Shown: piece after piece, positions 11,849-23,035 of the stretch | Numbering within the stretch: the stretch's first letter is position 1 | Layout of the letters: each line of letters begins with the position of its first letter | NCBI GenBank assembly: GCA_014529385.2 | Contig: CM043942.1 | Location: 8,680,001 to 8,744,000 of the forward strand | Origin: Adiantum capillus-veneris | Lineage: Eukaryota; Streptophyta; Polypodiopsida; Polypodiales; Pteridaceae | Direction: 5' to 3' | Length of the DNA stretch: 64,000 nucleotides | Program-made: the position numbers and the translations under genes | The notes under the pieces: generated by a model | What the model saw: the letters and a program-made list of their open reading frames with translations, nothing else | Told to the model about the DNA's origin: nothing | Database searches by the model: none

Positions 11849-12240
11849 CAAACAATTACTGTCACAAAGTGATGAGGTGGCATGACCACTCCATACAGTC
11901 TGATGACGTGGCAAGATTGTATGGCAGGCGGCTGACGTGGCACACTGTACGGACCACACAGACTTTCCGCTGACTGGCTGACGTGGGCAGACAATACGGT
12001 GCTGACGTGGCAGATTGTACGAACGCTCGTAAATTGTGCTGCTGACGTGGCAGAACGTACGAAATTCCGCTTTTTGCGTTGGAAGCTTTTACTGGCAGAT
12101 TTTGAGTCAGTTGCTGTTGGAACAAATTGCTTTTGAATTTAATAGCTATTGGGGCTCTGCTTTTGAGCATCCCTTGTAAGAATAAGTAAGCCCTACGGGC
12201 CTCACTCTTCATAGCAGAAAATATCTAATGAGAGAATTTG
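11849..12240. promoter_or_regulatory. LTR- or promoter-like block with five TGACGTGG motifs
   Basis: TGACGTGG occurs on the plus strand at 11904, 11933, 11979, 12003 and 12043, usually as GCTGACGTGGCA and often followed by a TGTACGRA-like motif. TGACGTGG is a known bZIP factor target (hybrid of the TGACG and ACGTGG cores). The block abuts the broken end of gypsy-A. TGTCACAAAG at about 11876 could be an LTR start on the plus strand. A solo LTR or a promoter of another element are both possible. Confidence 0.45.
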
Positions 12241-13129
12241 AACAATTGTTAAACTTTGAAAACAATCACAAAAATTGCAAAAACAAGAACAAGCACACAA
12301 GTGCAGTTCCTAGATTTCAATTGAAGACAACAACATAAGAAATAAACAAGAGAGAAAATTCCTAGAACTTAAAGACTAGAATAAGAACGTCCCAACCTAG
12401 AAGAAGAAATGTATAACCAGTTTGAACACAATGTTGAATGCTTAACAGATACAGCCTTGAATTCGCCTGCTTAGAAGAATAAGATCACCAGATTCCCACC
12501 TTGATCATTCATAGCTTGCACAATAGCTGCAATATTCCCTACTCATGCCGTCAGTGCCATTTGGTAGATGCAAGTTTGTAAAGAGCACATGACGAGAACT
12601 TGCTCAATAAATAAGGCAAACTGAGTCAAGTCTAGTCAACTACATCTTTAAAATCGGTAGCATATGGTCAGCAAGGAATTTTTTGTAATACTCAGATACT
12701 TCTCTATTGCATTGGTAGCCTTTCCTCACAACAACTTCACTTTAACTAAAACAAAGATGGCTCTCATAGCCCAAAAAGCTCCCAATTACATGAGAATAGC
12801 ATATCATGATCTACTTGCAAAAATCACCTATTATTGTTTGATACAGCACCTATTATTCAAACTTTCAAGTAGTCAATTGCCTAGATTGAACGCCATCATA
12901 ATGTGTGAAGGAGTGCTCCCTTGTTGATTGCATCCATTTAGAAAGGCCCATTTTGTTTAAAAATCTTGTTCTTTTAAATGTAAAAATCGCAATAACTTGC
13001 TTTGTTGTGTGGCTCAGATCAAGTATAAAGCCACATGCTTGAGCTTAAAATGATACTTTAGGGCTAATTAGCAAACAAAGAGACAGAAAATTGAGTCAAA
13101 TCGGCCCAAGAAAACACAAGCGGGCATAC

Positions 13130-13409
13130 CGGTGTTGTCGCTGCTCCTGGCGGAGGTCCATTCAGCTGCTGAGTACCAGGTAAAGGATACTGTTGACCCT
13201 TCTTAATTGCATGTGTTCCGCCATCTTCTATCCATAAAAGCTCATCCAGACCCTTGCATCGAGTTCGGGCCTGAGAATTGAGAAACCATCAATGCAATAG
13301 ACAAAACAAAACGAGCATTCACTCACCTCTTTAGTTCTCCAGTGGTTTGAGCCCAGATAAAACTCGCGCCATAACCTTTCTATCCGCATTTGCTGACCTA
13401 CAATACAAG

Positions 13410-13485
<76 letters not shown>

Positions 13486-13621
13486 AATCACCTGAATAAG
13501 AGTTGTCAGTGGAGAAGGCGCGCTCGCCACGGCCCAGAACGAAGAGTTGGCATAGCGGATGTTGGGAACGGGAGAGAACGCTGCTACTTCGCACCGCCTC
13601 AGAGCATAGCCTAGCAGCCAT
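13130..13621 (-). CDS. 5' part of a spliced host gene, probably organelle-targeted
   Basis: The ATG at 13621 opens exon 1 (13621-13492), followed by exon 2 (13397-13327) and exon 3 (13270-13130). All junctions have strong consensus: CAG/GTGATT, TTGTAG/GT, GAG/GTGAGT, TTCTCAG/GC and CCG/GTATGC. Together they read 114 codons without a stop, and the phases agree. The N-terminus (MAARLCSEAVRSSSVLSR, then RAFSTD) is rich in Arg, Ser and Ala and poor in acidic residues, as in mitochondrial presequences. Exons 2-3 contain LWREF and LLWIED and a Pro-rich end. These faintly recall the PDF motif of organellar single-stranded DNA-binding (OSB) proteins, but I do not assign it. Exon 4 onward was not found; retroelements occupy the downstream side. 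Intron 2 is only 56 bp, short for a plant. Confidence 0.62.
13398..13491 (-). repeat. Intron 1 of the host gene, almost entirely microsatellite
   Basis: The 94-bp intron runs GTGATT, then about 13 GT units, about 23 GA units, and a short T-rich 3' end with TTGTAG. On the plus strand this is (CT)n at 13415-13460 and (CA)n at 13461-13486. Splice donor, repeat and acceptor are practically contiguous, so repeat length sets intron length. Confidence 0.75.
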
Positions 13622-13742
13622 TGTATCCGAAACAGAACCCTCAACCCAGCTAGCCTAAAATGTGCTGGTGAGCTTATCAAAGGCTTTTCTCTTCTTCGGT
13701 TTTATTCATTGGAATCTCCCCTTGCTCCGAGAGGAACTCTAA

Positions 13743-14080
13743 GGCCCCTATCACACTGGGGCGCCCGCCCCACCTTTTTTTTGAAGTTGGTCTTTCGCGT
13801 TGCTGTCATACTACGGCTTTTTAAAAAAATTGCGCTGATTTCACAACGAATTAGAGCAGCGGCAAGTGGTTCGTCGCCCTCCTTTCACACTAGCAGCCAG
13901 GGTTCAAAGCCAACCTTGATTCGTCGTGCGTATACTTTTCACAGATGGCCGCTGCTAGATGAACTTGGCCGACGGTGTGGGGCCGTCGCTCAGGAGTCCA
14001 ACTTTTCCTTTTTCGTATGTGAATGGTTGGTCGCCACGTCGGTATGGCCAACCTTTGCCTGCCCCAGTGTGACACCCCCC
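13743..14080. mobile_element. 338-bp MITE, PIF/Harbinger-like
   Basis: The ends form terminal inverted repeats: GGCCCCTATCACACTGGGGC at the left and, read from the other strand at the right, GGGGGGTGTCACACTGGGGC. The element is flanked by TAA on both sides (13740-13742 and 14081-14083), and a 3-bp TWA duplication is the hallmark of PIF/Harbinger transposons. It has no transposase frame, so it would depend on an autonomous relative. It lies about 120 bp upstream of the start codon of the host gene at 13621. Confidence 0.8.
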
Positions 14081-14083
14081 TAA

Positions 14084-15111
14084 AGCACTTTAAAACTCAA
14101 ATCCGGTGCTCCAATGTGAGTGTGTGAACGCCTCTGATCCACCTCAAGGCCCACTTTGAAGCTATTTCCAAAAGTGTTTTCCCCAAGAAAAAAAAAAAAA
14201 AAAAGAGGAACACCTTGGCTCCTCCTGCATCTCAAGTTGTCTTCGCATGATCCCTTCCAAATGTCTCTAATGTTGCCATCGCCATTCTCATACTCCTGCT
14301 CTAATCGCGCAACAACTGCACCTCGGGCTTCCCTTGCCCGCCACCTAGACTTACCTTTCCACAAGCAGGGTCCTACAAGATTCCTATTAATTGAAATTTT
14401 GTAAAATCGTTGGGCCATACTTGAGGATAAAATTTTCCTTCGAGTGGTCTCCTCTCTGAAGACACCACTTGGCATTAGCCTATGTCCTTACCTTTCACGA
14501 GAAGTGTCCGTTTTGCTTTGCTGTAGAGGTGGCTCTCCTTAATTAGTAGAAACAATAAACCTTTGAGCAAAAACATTGATTGGTTGAGCACAAAAGGAAA
14601 CACTCGTTAAAAAGACGAGTGTGTAAAAGCATTGATAATAGTGTTATTATGAGTGAAGTATGGAGAAAATAAATCATTAGTTGCACCAGGACATGAAAGC
14701 TAGGTACTAGAGACAAATAGCACATTTTCATAATTGTATAGAAATTTGAAAGAACATTTATCTATCTATATGATTCATTTTGGTGGCCATGTGGTTGCAA
14801 TGCAACCTCAAGTGCAACCTTTGATTAAAGGGAAGGGGAGAAAGGGGTACCGCTACCAAAAGAGAGTGCAAGAGGAGAGGCTCCACAAAGAGGGATTGTT
14901 GGCATCAACATTATAGATGGGTAAATATTGAGAGGATGCCAATGATGAAAAGAGTAGCAAGATATAGTAGAGGTAAGGGAAAGTAGGCGCAAGCAAATGG
15001 GAGAACCCTAGCAGCAAATGTGGTTGCTTGGGTGCTATGAGCACTATTATTCTATGCTCACCATGTGGCTCTTAAGCGCTTATATGGGCGGGAGAGTAAC
15101 CATGGCTTATT

Positions 15112-15114
<3 letters not shown>
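14084..15114. other. No recognisable gene
   Basis: A minus-strand open frame of 131 codons (14475-14080) overlaps a 17-base A run (14188-14204) and reads a Phe run there. It matches no family I know. The remainder holds nothing recognisable. Confidence 0.45.

Positions 15115-15164
<50 letters not shown>
15115..15164. repeat. Microsatellite (CT)25
   Basis: A perfect CT run of about 25 units. The frames across it are artefacts. Confidence 0.97.
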
Positions 15165-15166
<2 letters not shown>

Positions 15167-16621
15167 TCTTCATGCCAGGGCGCTCTCTTGTGGAGCCAAA
15201 GCCACGACAAACAGATCACTTGGCCATGGTGCCTTCCTCCATGCAAGCCTCTGCTCCACACGGTTATCACAGGTCCTTGACCACCCATGGATGGTTTGCA
15301 TGCCGTGCACATGCAAGTGGTGGCCTATATGACCCCTCTGTCTCAAAATCTAATCGTGTTTGGATACCATTGAAAAGATAGGAGACTAAGGCATGTTCAT
15401 CTCTTCCCAACCAGCTCTTCTTATAGGCCTGTAACCCACCTTTAGGAGCCTATGAACACGCATGCCTAATCGGTCTTGCCTAGGGGCCATGCCCCCTAGT
15501 CCTACCCTTGTCCTAAGACATTGTCCTAAGACAATTAGTGACATCGAAAACACAAACACAAGATGGAAATCAAGCAGCTCTGCAAGTAGTACTATTGGCA
15601 AGTCATAGGAGGACAAGGCAAGTCATAGGAGGACAAGAGTACAAGGGTGTTGATTGTGTGGAAGGTGGGCAAAAGATATTGATTTTGAGGAGATGTTTTC
15701 AAGCATGTGGGTGCAAGCAAGTTTATTGCCATCACTGTAAGGAATGACAATATGTGTGTTCTGAGGCATGAAAATATGTGCGCCATGATTTTCTTCTATG
15801 TTGATGTAGCACATTAAGTGTGAGATATCCAAAGTTGTGTGCACATTTGTACATGATTGTGTAGGATGATGGAAAATTTTACATTATCTTGCTTAGAATA
15901 TAGTGAGATAAAGATTTCCATTCTTCTACATGTCTGAAGGGTAATAGGTAGTCCATCAACACACACACACTAATGCACACACACACACACACATAAATAG
16001 AGGCCCCCGTTTGTGTGTATACGTGTGCTTAAACAATAAACAATGAAATTCATTAACTTAAAACTCGTATTGTAAACAAGATTTATGACATAATGGAAAG
16101 GATTGAAGAATAATAGCTTATCCATAATCTTCCAAATTTGATAATGTTACGTGCATAATACAACGGTTTTTGAATTAAATGCCTCACTCCAATATGTACA
16201 GTAAGGTTGGAGATGTCACTTGAGAGTTAGTCATGTCCATGTATGGATGGCTGGAGAAATAGGGACCAATAAGGTAGTCGTCACATTGCATAGTCTTGTA
16301 ATAGCACACCACCGCCTTTATGTAGAACATAATTGGTGGTTCCATGGATTTTTTTTGAAAAGGAGTGGAGTGATGGGGAGATGAAGAGTCGGGTTCACGA
16401 GCGAAGTGGCTTTTCATCAAAATGGTATTGGGGGCTATTCTCCCATGCATCTGTCTCAGATAATGGTGAGGTAAGCTTGCATGCATCTTGACACCATGTG
16501 AGATGAAAAAAGGAACCAAAGTATCACTCATATCCAAATGTTAGGATAATTCATTTCAGTGTTTTTCCATTTTTCTCAGGTCCTTGCACCATATGCCATG
16601 TGTGAGAGGTATTTCTCATAT

Positions 16622-16625
<4 letters not shown>
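15165..16625. other. No recognisable gene
   Basis: Non-coding as far as I can see. It includes two short CA runs at 15959-15970 and 15976-15993. Confidence 0.5.

Positions 16626-16713
<88 letters not shown>
16626..16713. repeat. Microsatellite (GT)44
   Basis: A perfect GT run of about 88 bases. Confidence 0.98.
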
Positions 16714-16718
<5 letters not shown>

Positions 16719-17471
16719 TACTTATCCACAAAAGAACACTTTTACATGTTCAAAAGACATATAACTCTTAACCACGAGACAATGAGTGCAAAACTTCTTT
16801 TGCATTTCAAAAGTTTGTACTTCAAAGTAAGAATGGCAAGTACATTTTAATTGTCCTATATATTACTAACTTGAACTTACAAAATGTCGTTGGCCTTCAT
16901 CTTCCACGTCAAACAATAGTTACCCTAAGCACATGTAAGAAAGGGAAGAACTCTCACCACATCCATGTAAACAAGACAATAGACTTGAATACCTATAACA
17001 TGTGTCACCAAGTCTACCGGTTGTTATCCATGTCAAACTTTAAAACACCTAAATTGACTACTATCATAAGTAGTATATTTACATTGTCTCATTCTTATAA
17101 GAGAAGAGCCAACACCAAATCTTCAAGCTATCATCAACTCTCTAGAGGAAGAGGAGGAGAAGCACAATACCCATTTGAGGTTTCAACCTTTTTTTAAGCA
17201 TTATTTGCATTTCATCTTTTTTGGTCATATAGATCCACAAAAATTTATTGCAACATTAAGAAAGCTAGACATGTCCGCTTGTTAAACCCCCAAACACTCA
17301 TATTCTTGTCCAAGAAAAACATGGTTCTTTTGTCCAAAAGCTTTGAGTTTACAATGCTTCAAGTCAAATGATACACATGTATGTATGACATTATGCTTGT
17401 ATGTGATTTTGTGTGTGCTTCCCATTATTGCAAGAAGGGTGTTACACAAATGTTAAATATATGTATGATAG

Positions 17472-17473
<2 letters not shown>

Positions 17474-17513
<40 letters not shown>
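17474..17513. repeat. Microsatellite (TG)20
   Basis: A perfect TG run of about 40 bases. Confidence 0.97.
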
Positions 17514-17514
<1 letters not shown>

Positions 17515-19629
17515 AGTCTTCCAAGATGGCAAGTGAATTTTCTCGAGCGATGAAAAAAATGAGCGAGTCTCTCAATAAAATTATTTGTGAGACACTTTCA
17601 AAAGTGATAAGGGAAAAGAGAAATAATAAGTGTGATAACACTATGATAAGTGGTCGTAGAGTATGATAAAGACATAAGTCAAGAGACAATACAAACAACC
17701 AAACACAATCCAAAAGCAACTCACACAAATTAGTGTATATTAAGTGACATGAGAACACCTTTCAAAAAATACAATACACGAGAGCTATCAAAATAGACTA
17801 TAACCCTAAAGCTTAGATCAATAAGAAAAATAGCATCTCATAACACCTTGTCATACCATTCATCGTGTGTGCAATTGAACTAGTTGCAGCACTCTATGGC
17901 AATGTAACATCCTTACCAATCCCAATGGAGTACGCATAGTAGTTAAATTTATACTCTTCACAACCAATTGAAACTGATCATAACCCAAACATAAGACTCC
18001 CATGGAATAGATGGGTCTACCTGAAAAAGCCTTCGAAAATTCATCAGCCATAGCGGCAAAAAATCAACAAAGGCCTTAGTAGCCAAAGACACCAACACAA
18101 CCATGACCACCTCCATCGGAATGTTACATACACTCATAGCCAACCCTTTACTTGCAAGTGCACACATGTAGAGAATGTTTGTCAAAGATGTTACAAAGTA
18201 GGGACAAGGGATTGAAATCTCAAGCAAGGAGGAGAAAAAGGGCTAAAGAGGTTAGTGAAGTTTCATATTACATCAGGTGAGAGTCTATGAAGCATTTAAG
18301 CATTGCATAAGTAGGAAACTAGAACCATTGTGTTTGAAACGAGTGGGTCACAGGGTAGAAATGATAGAGCTTGCAATGTATTTTCTTTGCACCTCTCCAC
18401 ATCACCAATAAAGTAGTGAGTGTAGTTAGCTGCTTGTGCCCTAGGTTAGGGTTATCTTCATAGTTAGTGTGATGCTATATTATTATAGCTACACCACATG
18501 CATGTTGTGAAAGATATCATCATCTTCTAAAATACCCTCAAGTAGCATTCACTAAAAATAGCAAAGAAATCAGTGTCCATGTCTTCATAGGCCACTCACC
18601 ACATAGCTCATTTTAGGGATCTTGCGAGTCAATGTTTTCTTTAAATGTGAGTAGAAGTAGATTGTTAAAATTACTCTACAATGTCGTAAGAGGTCAAAAC
18701 ATTTTGAGAAAAATTTATTCTTTATCAACTTTCTCATCTAATATCATTCAAAGGGAAGGTTGGCCTTCTTTCTTCTTGATTTTTCAACAAAGAGCTTACT
18801 GACACTCCCTTTGCTAGCTATATGCTACATCCCTGCACTCCAAGAACTACTAGTGTTCACTTGTCATCCATTGCCTATATTTTTAACAAACATGCCCAAA
18901 GTCATTTACTTTAGAGAGCATATATAGCTCTTGATGAGAGCTTTCTACTAGTGATGTCATCTCTTTGATTGCATTGACTAGAGGACATGCCATATTGTGT
19001 AAGGCCAAACACCACTAGGTAGTTTACAACAATAGTGCAGAGAAGGAATCAGTAGATGCACTCGTGTACTCTTGCATTTCCTATGCATATGACACTATTC
19101 AAGTTTTGCAAGTGTGCAAGAACATTCAAGATGACACTATTAGAAAAGGGTTGGTGAAATAAAAAGTTATACTTGACAAAGTATCTATTGACTTGCAGAT
19201 ATGAAAGACCAATGTGTTTACACAGACTGTCATGCCTAGTATTCAGTCTGTTGGAATGCATGAATGCAAGGTCGAACAACAAAGGTAGGTCTAGGGAAAT
19301 ATGGGTCATTTCTACAAATGCTCTGCCTCCAAATGCACTATCATCAATTTCACTAGTTCCAGCAAGAAGTGGTCAAGGACGCTTTGGATTTTTTTGAATC
19401 AAATCCATAAGAGGGTTTTTTGAATCTATTGCAACCCGTAGGAATGTGAAGGTTTTGTATGGCTTCTCCAACAAGCTCGGGGGCTTTTTTTCTTCATTTA
19501 AATGTGACCCAATATAACCAAGAAGGCAATTTTTATAAAGAAACAAAAAAAATACTGCAGCACTACTCGACTCCAACTCAACACCATCGGGATGCTTCGT
19601 CGTTGACTATGGCACCTGTCCTGTCTTGG
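17514..19629. other. No recognisable gene
   Basis: Only short frames without recognisable domains. No repeats or LTR signals noticed. Confidence 0.5.
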
Positions 19630-19657
19630 AACCGGTCCACGCCGGCACAAATTGGTT
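19630..19657. repeat. 28-bp interrupted palindrome, copy 1
   Basis: Begins AACCGGTCC and ends ATTGGTT around a GCCGGC centre. It is the most diverged of three related 28-bp copies (others at 20485 and 20592). Confidence 0.6.
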
Positions 19658-19901
19658 TAGTCGAGTCTCACCAAGGTCATACATATCTGGTGATCATCTG
19701 GCTTTGTATAACTTTTTGGATCTGATTTTAGTAAAAACAAAACCAAAAAATTGTTTTGTATATTGTACTGAGATGAGATGAGTATGTCTCTATGATTTAA
19801 GAAAAATCGTCGAAGGCTAGAATCCACATAGATGCCCATGTGGATCTCTCTTAAAAAGTGTATCCAGAACTCTCTCTTTTTCTCACTTCTCTATCTTCCC
19901 A

Positions 19902-20190
<289 letters not shown>

Positions 20191-20484
20191 CTCTCTTGAG
20201 CATTTCTCTCTCCCTCTCTCTCGCTCTCTCAACGAAAGCTTGATTTTTCTCTTTCTAGCTCTCTTCATCTAGATCGAAGAGAGAATTCACGATGGAATTT
20301 CTAGTCAAAGAATTCCAAGCTATTGGAGGGGTGGGAGAATGGCGGGATGCAAATGTTGAGAAGAGGAGGGTGCAAATGAGGCCACACAAGATAGAGGGGT
20401 AAGGAATATATGAGGGAAACCTAAAAAATAATCAAATTTGTTATAGTTAATTAAGTAGATTGAATATTGTGTTGAGCTTGCTAG

Positions 20485-20512
20485 AACCAGTCTGCACCGG
20501 CACGAACTGGTT
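20485..20512. repeat. 28-bp interrupted palindrome, copy 2
   Basis: AACCAGTCTGC, ACCGGC, then ACGAACTGGTT. It is followed by TTCGAGAGGTTTCAAAAG, which is also found after copy 3, so the repeated unit is about 70 bp or longer with a 107-bp spacing. Confidence 0.75.
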
Positions 20513-20591
20513 TCGAGAGGTTTCAAAAGCTGTTGAGTTGTATACGTAGTTCTTGGTGTTAAAAAGCAGCTAGATTTTCTTAACCTGCTGG

Positions 20592-20619
20592 AACCAATCC
20601 GCGCCGATGCGGACTGGTT
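20592..20619. repeat. 28-bp interrupted palindrome, copy 3
   Basis: AACCAATCCGC, GCCGAT, then GCGGACTGGTT. The 11-bp arms pair with a single mismatch. It is followed by the same TTTCGAGAAGTTTCAAAAG tail as copy 2. Confidence 0.75.
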
Positions 20620-21711
20620 TCGAGAAGTTTCAAAAGGAGCAAGTTGTATACATAGTTGCATGTGATTAACCTGTCGATGGTGAAAAAGGAGCTGCATGCA
20701 GACATGCAAAAACCTATCAATAGCGATCATTCTGTTGCTGTGTCCACAAAACTGAGCTGTACTTATTTGGTGAAAAAGAAATTGTATACGTTTAACCTGC
20801 ACGTCCGGACAACTCCAAGCTGCATGATGATGAAGAGGCAACAGCTGCATAGCCCTGTACCTTGTAAGGAGTAGCAGGAGTTGGAGGTGAAGGTGCCTTA
20901 GGGTTGGGACCAGAATGAGTGCCCACTTGCAGTTGTGTTACGTGCAAATGCAGAAGCGATTTGTTGTTGTAGAAAACATGTGATCTCATGTATCTCTGTG
21001 ACCTGTCTCTCAATTAGGTTGGATCCTGGTAAGGGAGGCGCAGTGGAGGAATATAAATGTGAGTAATCAACATCTACCATGTAGCAGCTAGTGCTCGATC
21101 TGCTTCTTGAGTGTAAGCGATTGTAGAGTGGTCCCGGCAATTTCTCATGCAAATGAAGCTCCAAAGCTCGCTAAGAGCCAACTCCGATGCGGAGGTTTAT
21201 AGCGATGACACTCGTGTCTACTAGTGCAGTACAATGCCACCAAAAAATCACATTTTGTAATGTTTGACCGGAGATGAGCTTCACTATTTAGCTGTGACCT
21301 TGACCTGGACTTCATCGAGGACATGAGTTTTATAAATCCATAGACGAGCTTTAGTATTAGGAGGACGTATGGCTCATACATCTCAGAGCTCGAAGGTGTT
21401 GCACAACAATGCAAAACTGGGATACCTCACCGTAGTAGAGGATCCACAGGAGGCTTGATAGTCTCGTTGCATGGTAGCAAGAATGACCAACGATGAGTCT
21501 CATTGTTATAGCAAGGGAACATTATTTTCACAAGGCATGGTGGAGGGATCGCTCCTTGTAGGTGTGCCAGGATCATTGTAGGTTATTGTTGTGATGATAT
21601 CATATTAGGCAAAAGAAGAAGATTAATGAAAGAAGAGCGAGATAGTGAGAGAGCAGACAAGTAGAGGCCTAGACAGGAAGGCCTTGTCTACAATTGATTT
21701 TATAGGTATAG

Positions 21712-21789
<78 letters not shown>
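21712..21789. repeat. Microsatellite (CT)39 with one interruption
   Basis: A CT run with one G interruption near its start. Confidence 0.97.
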
Positions 21790-21791
<2 letters not shown>

Positions 21792-22945
21792 GTACGCCTG
21801 CATATACGACAAGTACATAAAAGTTATAGTTTGCAAGCCCATTAAGAGTTAACAGAAGGTGGTTGCTCATCCAAGCTTGCTTGACGTCAATTGCTATCGT
21901 CAGGCCACAAGAAAAATAACTTGGCCTACATGTCCTAGTAAAAGGAACATGTCCATTAGCCTCATAAAAGGTCCATCATGTCAACCCATAAAGTCTTTGC
22001 ATGTCTACAAGGTTCTCACATGCAATAAATTTTGCTAGTCGGTATGCACATTTTTTGCCCATTTAATACAAGGCAAGAATTTCAAAAGCAACCAAGATTT
22101 GGTTGATGAGGAAAGGAATTTAGATGTGAGAGCACAAGACCTTAGCTAGCAATGGTGGCACTATTCCATTGGGCCAAAGACTAGAGGTCCGAACACACCT
22201 AAACATGTGAGGTCCTCTCACTTTGTCAGCAGAGGATATAAAGCTTGAGTGCAAAGAACATAATATGGGAGGGTATGTTTATGCTATTGATCATGAGTTT
22301 TCTCATTTCTACAAGGTTTTTCTATTTACTTCTCCATTGCAACGGACGTTGGTTCTAAGATTTCATCAAAGAGGACCTTTCAGACAACATTTATCATTGG
22401 GCAAAATGTTGCTGATATCATTGGATGCCTGCCATTGCATACAACATTACCATCGGGCTTAGTCAATCTCGAGAAGTATTGCAAGAGCGTGAGCTTCCAT
22501 TATACTATGATGGATACATTGCTTTTGAGATGCCACCACAATGTGATTACTCAAGCATGTACAATATCGAACAAAAATTTGTTGATGAGGATTCTTGGAG
22601 GTTTTGTATTAGGCTGCACTCACAAAGGTGGAGTTGTTTCAAGCCTTGGTAGGTACCTGAGTGGCCTCATAGACTAGCCGAAGTTTGTTAGCCTTCTAAC
22701 CTTTTTTTATGTGTTTGATGCATCCATAATTAACCAATATGTAAGGAAGTTTGAGATTTTGAAGCCTTCAATGCTCTGCGGTAATTTTAGATGTATGACT
22801 CTTTTGTGTTGAGATGTTGCTTGAATCTAGCATGACTATTGTTTTCTTCAATATAATTTTTTCGTATCAATTTTTCAAGGTTGGTGAACATATTTGCTTG
22901 AAAATTGACGTCGCTCAGTTTTCTTTGCTCGTTGATTGGAAAGCC

Positions 22946-22947
<2 letters not shown>

Positions 22948-23032
<85 letters not shown>
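22948..23032. repeat. Palindromic microsatellite (TG)20-(CA)22
   Basis: A TG run switches directly to a CA run, so the two halves are reverse complements without a spacer. The 85-bp sequence could fold as one long hairpin or cruciform. Confidence 0.95.

Positions 23033-23035
<3 letters not shown>

Noticed and set aside
12481-12552. Possible further exon of the host gene (minus strand, GNIAAIVQAMNDQGG)
   Set aside because: The phase does not match exon 3, and a stop follows in the phase required.
13130-13621. Naming the host gene as an organellar single-stranded DNA-binding (OSB) protein
   Set aside because: Only a few residues (LWREF, LLWIE) recall the PDF motif and no SSB fold is visible. 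Too weak to name.
13228-13680. 150-codon minus-strand open frame over the host gene
   Set aside because: It reads through the microsatellite intron in a frame different from the spliced model. The spliced model has consensus junctions and a sensible N-terminus.
14080-14475. 131-codon minus-strand frame as a gene
   Set aside because: It crosses an A homopolymer, has no family resemblance and no splice or start context.
22223-22677. Overlapping plus-strand frames as a gene
   Set aside because: Three short frames overlap without recognisable motifs. None is clearly preferred.
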